A DNA stretch of 64,000 bases. It comes from Clostridia bacterium. Lineage in GTDB: Bacteria > Bacillota > Clostridia > Christensenellales > Aristaeellaceae. Made by a program: the position numbers and the translations under genes. Within the stretch, counting starts at the first letter, position 1, and each line of letters starts with the position of its first letter. This document shows, in pieces, positions 61,401 to 64,000 of this stretch. The notes under the pieces were generated by a model, which saw only the letters and a program-made list of their open reading frames with translations, had not been told where the DNA came from and made no database searches. The DNA lies in contig JAFWEJ010000007.1 of assembly GCA_017512985.1 (NCBI GenBank), forward strand, positions 1-64,000. The letters are read 5' to 3'.

Positions 61401-61915
61401 ACAGTATCGTCGGTGACTTTGTCCCCCAGCAGGACGATGCCTGTCCTTCCGGCCAGTTTTTCCCCGGGAACCGCCGGGGTCAGCTCGGCTGTGCGCCGGT
61501 CTTCGGAATATATAACGGTATATGCCGCCGCTTCGTCCTGCGGGATCACAAGAATGGATTCCCGGTAGACCAGGTAATTCTGTTCTCCGCCGTCCCCGTC
61601 TTCCTGAAACATGCGGAGCCTCGGCGAATCCCCGTATTCCGCCAGGGAATGCTCCTCAACCGGGTATTCCGCCAGGGAGGGGTCTTCTGCCTCCGGATCT
61701 TCCCCGGCGTTCATCCGCTCGATCGAACGGTTGATCATGTTCACAAAGACGCGTGAAACCACGCTGTCCGAATCCGTTTCAGCCGTAACAGTCAGCTCCG
61801 GCGTAACGTTTCCGCCCTGTTCAGCCCCGGCTGCGCACGGTAAAGCCACCCATGCCAGTACCGTCAGCGATATCAGGAGGCACAGGATCAGGATATTTTT
61901 CCGAAAACAGTTCAT
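52421..61915 (-). CDS. Giant cell-wall-anchored adhesin with Cna-B repeats
   Basis: 3164 residues. A signal peptide (about 1-31) is followed by a beta-rich unknown head (about 200-540), many divergent B-type modules, a streptococcal-pilin-linker-like module (about 1450-1560, FKFKFAALNDSEGSG to WIYDEHVWEI), and seven clear Cna-B repeats starting near 2197, 2313, 2418, 2518, 2610, 2705 and 2797. Each repeat has Lys in GKKVWDD-type strands, Glu in the middle and Asn in ITNTH, the residues that form isopeptide bonds. Then come a MucBP-like segment, a Listeria-Bacteroides-type repeat (ITYDPNGG) near 2962 and the sorting end IPKTGD, a membrane helix and RRVRRNRK. Two B-type modules carry long helical insertions (about 1690-1790 and 1860-1935), and an Asp run lies near 2150. 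Probable host or partner attachment. Confidence 0.92.
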   Translation of the reverse strand: MNCFRKNILILCLLISLTVLAWVALPCAAGAEQGGNVTPELTVTAETDSDSVVSRVFVNMINRSIERMNAGEDPEAEDPSLAEYPVEEHSLAEYGDSPRLRMFQEDGDGGEQNYLVYRESILVIPQDEAAAYTVIYSEDRRTAELTPAVPGEKLAGRTGIVLLGDKVTDDTVLIFDGEPAEGNGSLVIRLADTDSLTMNQLFSDGQLAFSPSVEMSDGGGSGKETGAKLRGAPPATRGLTNPLHKNVSGTNWSGRVYDFLPDLGNSDLDTDICLKPWNFRFNLVLYLAVKGKFDLTSTGSSGGRQTEKIGDISIPLPASVTLKMTYSLIVSFDNTPVHVEGNIYNRIGWSFGIGPAYLKDYTCNIDYTKFEVGTAGAYFTEPEKYANKDINLYIGSKFDYQGGFLGLHVPIIDKDIGPVVSLTMSFTAGTYTKARWEKDLLDPDQSADRSLPSVHICTENGQDGCLSVKGTNRGSYSLKGNIDVFVKDWDIPLKNEPEKVLNTSEWYNSLTNRTGLKSGSCPHIWYRVPVRVWYDQAHRLPAEGFEVYPAWTQTEQPALTRDTTKSDGKAFIYLPYQARTRYEIMAHALVEGEDVYGSGIQPSDMKRGDNDPVDIVLDMDPVREMSVQLVWDVDADGIDVPDEVLVEAQRWNGERWTMADDIYGYPTMTILRSDLDSRTNWWTKFALPRYESVDGVLMPVQYRIRALDTDYATIHDALDDDLPPYGFAGAVFDVGAGLDRNGNLVPDHQTKYTAEYSERVDRDKTVVRFTAVYDVDLYKRWENVPEEERPDEVYLALLSRPDPSWGTGANYTLVTDPLRGDTVALADLVADGELDLDLPHIPERSVAVCRATPDNSWSGFFTIRKYKNGIPQEYLASELNAVIVDRVMENEYLIETSVQMDEHNYVSIPGKAHTVYEDYMLTATVINIREGEDRRTIGGVKYWVPDAYNPSYPEKITLHVFETELDGTVRREVDTVILNRPDQNASVAERVMWTWTMTRDDIDTALYDYTVTEEFPADYPDASRYWSEVYGTDVVNRWTWEYGPRLRIQKVWDEAYTPYYEMWPAVTVTLTDSGQGSPVTQQIALEKHEKYTWTKDLPAGTTPEEAAAAFSIEEDVAGLNSATDLTFIPVYGELDVRIVNQIPYYTLTVTNMLQKNVNFGGAKIWHLGPNMEGYDSIPDTLDIVLKRDGIEINRQTLAKPAAETFRQYADSGNYYKDLRFEWFRTDNGGRRLKRLDEDGHLYTYTLEEEPFEGMAGEGGADQQDAFVAEIRQGNNAQLPVTDKSWDYTYVIMNRWVMAGDPNYVSLSGQKTWNEKDSNTEYRPEQISISVINHHDELVRTVTVTEADGWKWNVTGLPRYETDDAGIETEIMYYVAESGIPGYTAGYSADFDPVTKQWNNYDENSGTWTNFDGQTGTWTCDITNTLTGHYCLKVKKDIKGMEDTEGLQEQFKFKFAALNDSEGSGRSSPMPKELAAGTDEFTITGAGEQPLNFLFENDGVYLYKLSEVKGESENWIYDEHVWEIIIVVAPKMDDEGNVIEDEKDIRCLLHDATKDESGSEDEPDSGSGEGDDEDQLTEAADNTVTFTNTVSDGITVKKEWDADIENKDHPETIEVVIQSKEDSDGKKWKTVQKIELGKTKDDEGNETESWEKTVQVPKYRKKEGSAEQEEIEYRVRELSPKSGLLFTLQEMANDYAGQAKDKFDEWIGRLKDTGKEWINGLPEEIRNAADENYDKLAEKLDATEENIFSKLMEKIQFAKDDDRIVFDGDDGDKPEKEEGEEKDPETNTVSYEVAAYTSLLSGQVDEHKTKYKVSYEKDGNKYTITNTAISEIDLTKRWFIPGGDDDDKPDSAWVVLLFNVDADAIANADKVPGAGDLVSKLEKIQLPLFKLTSLLDDFNNLVSGGINPVNLVSELIAGIDLDIFGLAEGIKVSVAKVDEDSDWATHFTAKKYTLGFPVEYKGAELSSEILRQLIKYIFQIDLPGSWTPFGNYISIPGKAYGNLADASMIKGLFDLDDSTIAGKITGELLDFVLDKLNDLIKDIVPEGLPIALEDWEMAANVINVKIKLPDLPDTVEIVKHWAGKTDMVIPDFISLEVELTMKDGSTQTETIELRKEDFEGKSDWTLDLNEYMKAKEDENSEGNAGDAGDDDDDDDDEDPVKDAKILSETLPEGFADKYDQDIDGREITNTWVTPGIVTVSGKKVWDDDDDRDGKRPDKVTVNLLANGQPATPGGLVPATSTDLEPMQVETSEAAGWKFLFPNLPEKDENGQKITYSVDEEPVEDYEKTISEPVTGKATVKYTITNRHEPEEAPDIRVEKKWEDNDNQDGIRPEKVTVKLLYAATPTDLNTPEVATTTDLSEANGWTYTFTGLKKNDHGSELTYTVDEEVVEGYEKEIDGPEDDEGAGKFTITNTHEPGTVSIVGKKIWDDNDNEDGYRPENITVILMKNGTKADSRSISATDDWEYGFANLAEMENGTPNTWEIREYPVPDHYEAEYSDAETSDDGKTVTINITNTQKTLDVSGVKHWDDLNDNDGIRPQSITVNLNAGDAKVASQTVTADADGRWLYTFSDVPKYDDAGKKITYYATEESVSGYYPTVSGMNITNTHTPETIEISGEKTWDDDDDRDGRRPQSITVILSADGTQVKRQTVTPDDDGRWTYCFQNLRKYRAGGTEISYTVTEEYVGGYVMRISGTNITNTHVPETTTISGEKSWDDDGDRDCIRPSSITVILSANGSEVDRRTVTADGDGRWLYSFENVPVYYDHGKPVSYTVSEAPVSSYRMVISGYNITNVHVPGTVIVRGEKIWEDENNADKLRPSAIVVNLLADGEKTDSQTVTAEQDWKYHFYDLPEKENGRKIVYTVEEEPVQDYTTTVSGYDLINRPVRCRYRVEWYYKEGGNYPDDPNVVEEREDVISRKVSVTDADKTPGRERYLLDETAENVFTGTVKSDGSLVLRIFFSPGYVITYDPNGGRLDGSKDPVSTLHRYGEEITIREEPTREGYSFLYWEGSRYDPGDSYTVTEDHTFTAKWNKDSPYVYKFTFTKKWSGAHGDSISWTLYDQNGKVISKKFNKKVISENEWRYEAWFPYEADYYIVEDVPKGYKVRYENTGVWANVTDRCYNGGTIINYKIPKTGDNTRLPIWIILSLLGSAGAVLTVRRVRRNRK

Positions 61916-62190
61916 AATCAGTCTTCACCTGCTCTGCGTCAGCATTTTGGTGCTGAACAGATAATACATATTGTATAAGGTTACAAAGAAACATCTTATT
62001 TATACCATATATTGGGTATGCCGCAAACGTTTGTAACAGAATTGTTAGAAACCGCGGGGCATTGATCTGCCGTCCCCCCTGTCTTTATGCCGGCCTTCTA
62101 TACAGGATTTTTGCGTTCTTTATGGAATTATATCCCTGTATTCCTGTTTTCCGCAGCTGTACTGACTAAAAATCCGGGAGGAAACATTCC
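61916..62190. promoter_or_regulatory. Divergent control region, adhesin and luxS
   Basis: 275 bases, AT-rich in the left half. A minus-strand candidate promoter for the adhesin is TTCTTT, 18 bases, TATTAT near 61966-61996, with no good ribosome site before the adhesin ATG. For luxS I see GGGAGGAAAC before the ATG but no clear promoter. No riboswitch fold was recognised. Confidence 0.4.
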
Positions 62191-62715
62191 ATGGACCTGA
62201 TTCCGAGTTTTGCTGTAGACCATACAAAAATCGTGCCCGGCATCTTTGAAAGCCGGGTGGATACCCTTGGTGAAGAAACGGTCACAACCTTCGATATCCG
62301 GCTGAAAAAGCCGAACCGGGAGCCGTCGGTCGATCCCGCAGCCATGCACACGATCGAGCATATTGTCGCGACTTATCTCCGCAACCATCCGGAGTGGAAG
62401 GACAAACTCGTTTACTGGGGCCCGATGGGCTGCCTGACAGGCTTTTATATCATTGTCAAAGGGCGTCCCGCCCCCGCCGAAATGTATCCGGTCATCCTGG
62501 AATCCTTCCGCCATATGCGCGATTATGAAGGCGAAGTGCCCGGCGCGACGCCGGAGAACTGCGGAAAGTACCTGATGCATGACCTCCCGATGGCAAAATG
62601 GGAGGCGGCAAGGTTTGTGGAATACCTGGAAACCGCTGACAAAAGCGTCATTTTTGAATATCCGAAAACAGGAAGGCTGACGCTTGAAAGCGGAAACGAA
62701 TTCTTTGATTCCTGA
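62191..62715 (+). CDS. luxS: S-ribosylhomocysteine lyase (AI-2 synthase)
   Basis: 174 residues. LuxS cleaves S-ribosylhomocysteine to homocysteine and the AI-2 precursor DPD, part of the activated methyl cycle. The zinc motif HTIEH (about 53-57) is intact, with the catalytic Cys in GCLTGFY (about 81-87) and the third metal ligand in ENCGKYLMHD. Length and motif spacing fit the long clostridial form. It stands alone between the adhesin and an acyltransferase, with a terminator directly after it. Confidence 0.96.
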   Translation: MDLIPSFAVDHTKIVPGIFESRVDTLGEETVTTFDIRLKKPNREPSVDPAAMHTIEHIVATYLRNHPEWKDKLVYWGPMGCLTGFYIIVKGRPAPAEMYPVILESFRHMRDYEGEVPGATPENCGKYLMHDLPMAKWEAARFVEYLETADKSVIFEYPKTGRLTLESGNEFFDS

Positions 62716-62734
62716 CCTGCTTTATGCATCGAAG

Positions 62735-62766
62735 AAAGCCCGGGCCGTGACTGGCCCGGGCTTTTT
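62735..62766. terminator. Bidirectional terminator after luxS
   Basis: 12-bp perfect stem AAAGCCCGGGCC/GGCCCGGGCTTT with loop GTGACT and a T-run. It also overlaps the stop codon of the convergent acyltransferase gene. Confidence 0.92.
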
Positions 62767-63547
62767 ATCCGCGGTCTGTGCGATCGCTGTTCAGGGGATA
62801 CTGTTCTTTGGGAATATTCGGGTAAGGCACCACGGTATGCTGCGGCAGCGCGGAAGCAAGGTCGGAAACCGCTTCCATCATTGCGCTGCATATCCGTTTC
62901 CGTTCCGCGTCGTCCGGCGTTTCCGGATTGTACCGGACCGGCTCGCCGAGGTGAATGCTCTTGAGCCTTGGCGCGGTATACATCGGGACAAAGCATACGG
63001 CCGTCCCGGTCTTCCTGTAATACAGCCTGGCCAGGTCTGCAAAATGCTCCTGGAAGTTCCAGAGGATCCCGTTGTACGGCTCGTTCTTCTCCGGAAACAG
63101 GACGATATCCGCCCCGCCGCCCAGCCTGTCGACGGACTGCCGGAAAGTAGTCATGACCCGGGCGTCATGCCGGACCGGGATCGTATGCGCATGGGTAAAA
63201 AGGTATTCCGCCAGCGGTGCGATCAGGTGGCTGAGCAGCCTGTAAAACCAGTGCAGCGCCTTTGGTTTCATGGACCAGAAATCCCGGAAGGCGTAGGCCG
63301 GAACCTCCTTCCGGTTCATCATCTCCCCGATGCACCAGATATAATGCGGACGGGGCAGGTAGAGTTCGGCGGCAATCGGGCCGAACATCTGGCAGTGGTT
63401 GCCGACGATCACGCAGGGTTCCTCCGGCAGGTTCTCTGTACCGTACAGGGTGTACTTCGGGGAAAGCAGCCAGATGATCCGGTAGAGCAGGCGGTATGGC
63501 AGCGGGCTGTTTTCACCCCGGTTTGCCTTGACAATCGGTTGCATCAC
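62765..63547 (-). CDS. PlsC-like lysophospholipid acyltransferase
   Basis: 260 residues of the glycerolipid acyltransferase family that transfers acyl chains to lysophospholipids. Motif I reads VGNHCQMFGPIAAELY (about 50-65): the catalytic His is there, but the Asp of the usual HxxxxD is a Gly. Motif III reads VLFPEKNEPYNGI (about 145-157) instead of FPEGTRS. These changes may mark a subfamily with a different acceptor. It lies 1 base downstream of the GtrA gene. Confidence 0.82.
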   Translation of the reverse strand: MMQPIVKANRGENSPLPYRLLYRIIWLLSPKYTLYGTENLPEEPCVIVGNHCQMFGPIAAELYLPRPHYIWCIGEMMNRKEVPAYAFRDFWSMKPKALHWFYRLLSHLIAPLAEYLFTHAHTIPVRHDARVMTTFRQSVDRLGGGADIVLFPEKNEPYNGILWNFQEHFADLARLYYRKTGTAVCFVPMYTAPRLKSIHLGEPVRYNPETPDDAERKRICSAMMEAVSDLASALPQHTVVPYPNIPKEQYPLNSDRTDRG

Positions 63548-64000
63548 TCATTCTTTTCCTTTCGCCTGCGCCCGTTTGTTCGTATCGATGCTCTTCCCGA
63601 AAACGAAAAACCGGTCATAGAGATACTCGGTCACAAAGTTGAGCAGCATCGTCAGCACTTTGACCACCGTATCGTTCCATCCGCAGGTCTTTACAAGATG
63701 ATCTCCAAGGATCGTCGTCACGGGAATAAAGACTGCGTAGAACAGCGCGACCTTCAGCATGGCGATCGGAACATTGTTGGCCGAGCGGAAAGTAAATTCC
63801 CGGTTCAGCGTGAAATTCCAGAGCACCGAGAGGACGATCGATATGATATGCTTGACCCAGTAATCCCATGGCGTCAGGAGATTCAGCAGTTCGAAGGATC
63901 CGATCTCGATCACGCCCGCGGAGATGGAAAAAAGCACAAATTTCACTGTGCGGATCAGTTCTTCCCGGTTCGCGTCCTTCTTTTCGGATTCCGTCTGTTT
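63548..64000 (-). CDS. GtrA-family membrane protein (start beyond the window)
   Basis: 151 codons are visible and the frame is still open at the window edge, so the true start lies outside; an internal GTG at 63946 would remove a plausible N-terminal polar stretch (ESEKKDANREELIRT). Four membrane helices fit the GtrA family (about 17-35, 45-63, 85-105, 115-135), with the typical WNFTLNREFTFRS and FVTEYLYDRFFVF. GtrA proteins are linked to export or flipping of lipid-linked sugars. It is coupled to the acyltransferase downstream. Confidence 0.88.
   Translation of the reverse strand, partial: KQTESEKKDANREELIRTVKFVLFSISAGVIEIGSFELLNLLTPWDYWVKHIISIVLSVLWNFTLNREFTFRSANNVPIAMLKVALFYAVFIPVTTILGDHLVKTCGWNDTVVKVLTMLLNFVTEYLYDRFFVFGKSIDTNKRAQAKGKE

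Overview
The window reads as chromosomal DNA of a GC-rich (mid-50s percent by eye), strictly anaerobic Gram-positive bacterium of the class Clostridia, most like a gut or rumen fermenter. The grounds are a trimeric electron-bifurcating type [FeFe]-hydrogenase, indolepyruvate:ferredoxin oxidoreductase, lipoproteins and a sortase-anchored surface protein, BMP-type nucleoside uptake, DegV, DUF6062 and DUF5684 proteins, and no outer-membrane genes. The genus cannot be fixed from the sequence. Most genes lie on the minus strand.

Layout. 1-10.7 kb: hydrogen metabolism. hydC, a small ATPase, a [2Fe-2S] protein, hydB and hydA form one operon closed by a strong terminator. Upstream lies a second minus-strand series: a DUF6062 protein, two DRTGG proteins, an RsbW-like ATPase, a hydrogenase-like iron-sulfur sensor and a PHP phosphoesterase. 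A foreign-looking four-helix-bundle gene interrupts it. 10.8-11.2 kb: tRNA-fMet, tRNA-Met and a broken tRNA-Met copy. 11.3-20.4 kb: a DUF5684 membrane protein, a lipoprotein, a complete sugar ABC importer, an O-antigen-ligase-like protein, a peptidoglycan-binding protein and DegV. 20.4-26.4 kb: xanthine phosphoribosyltransferase plus a BMP-type purine nucleoside importer. 26.5-31.3 kb: a heterodimeric ABC exporter and a lipid kinase. 31.4-37.5 kb: IorBA with an acyl-CoA synthetase, an RluA pseudouridine synthase and a PAP2 phosphatase. 37.6-37.8 kb: two tRNA-Ser genes with a shared terminator. 37.8-46 kb: an accessory-looking segment with an MMPL transporter and secreted partner under a divergent TetR regulator, a 5'-truncated tyrosine integrase, an HNH nuclease and gene fragments. 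46-50 kb: a LysR regulator facing a small redox operon that ends in an apparently exported cyclophilin-like/aldo-keto reductase fusion. 50-64 kb: membrane proteins, a sortase B translationally coupled to a 3164-residue Cna-B adhesin, luxS, an acyltransferase and a GtrA protein.

The strongest unexplained structure is a family of 7-bp tandem arrays, (C/A)ATTRTG and variants. Eleven lie between 5.6 and 35.7 kb and I saw none to the right. They abut or supply stop codons of minus-strand genes, usually between the gene and a terminator hairpin, and one supplies a start codon. Only one array is inverted, and it pairs with its neighbour to enclose the AT-rich four-helix-bundle gene between perfect 11-bp inverted ends. 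That makes a candidate mobile or repeat-maintaining cassette. Other things worth a look are the sensor-hydrogenase regulatory cluster, the broken tRNA copy with an inverted tRNA piece, a duplicated permease 3' end next to strong palindromes, and helical insertions inside the giant adhesin.
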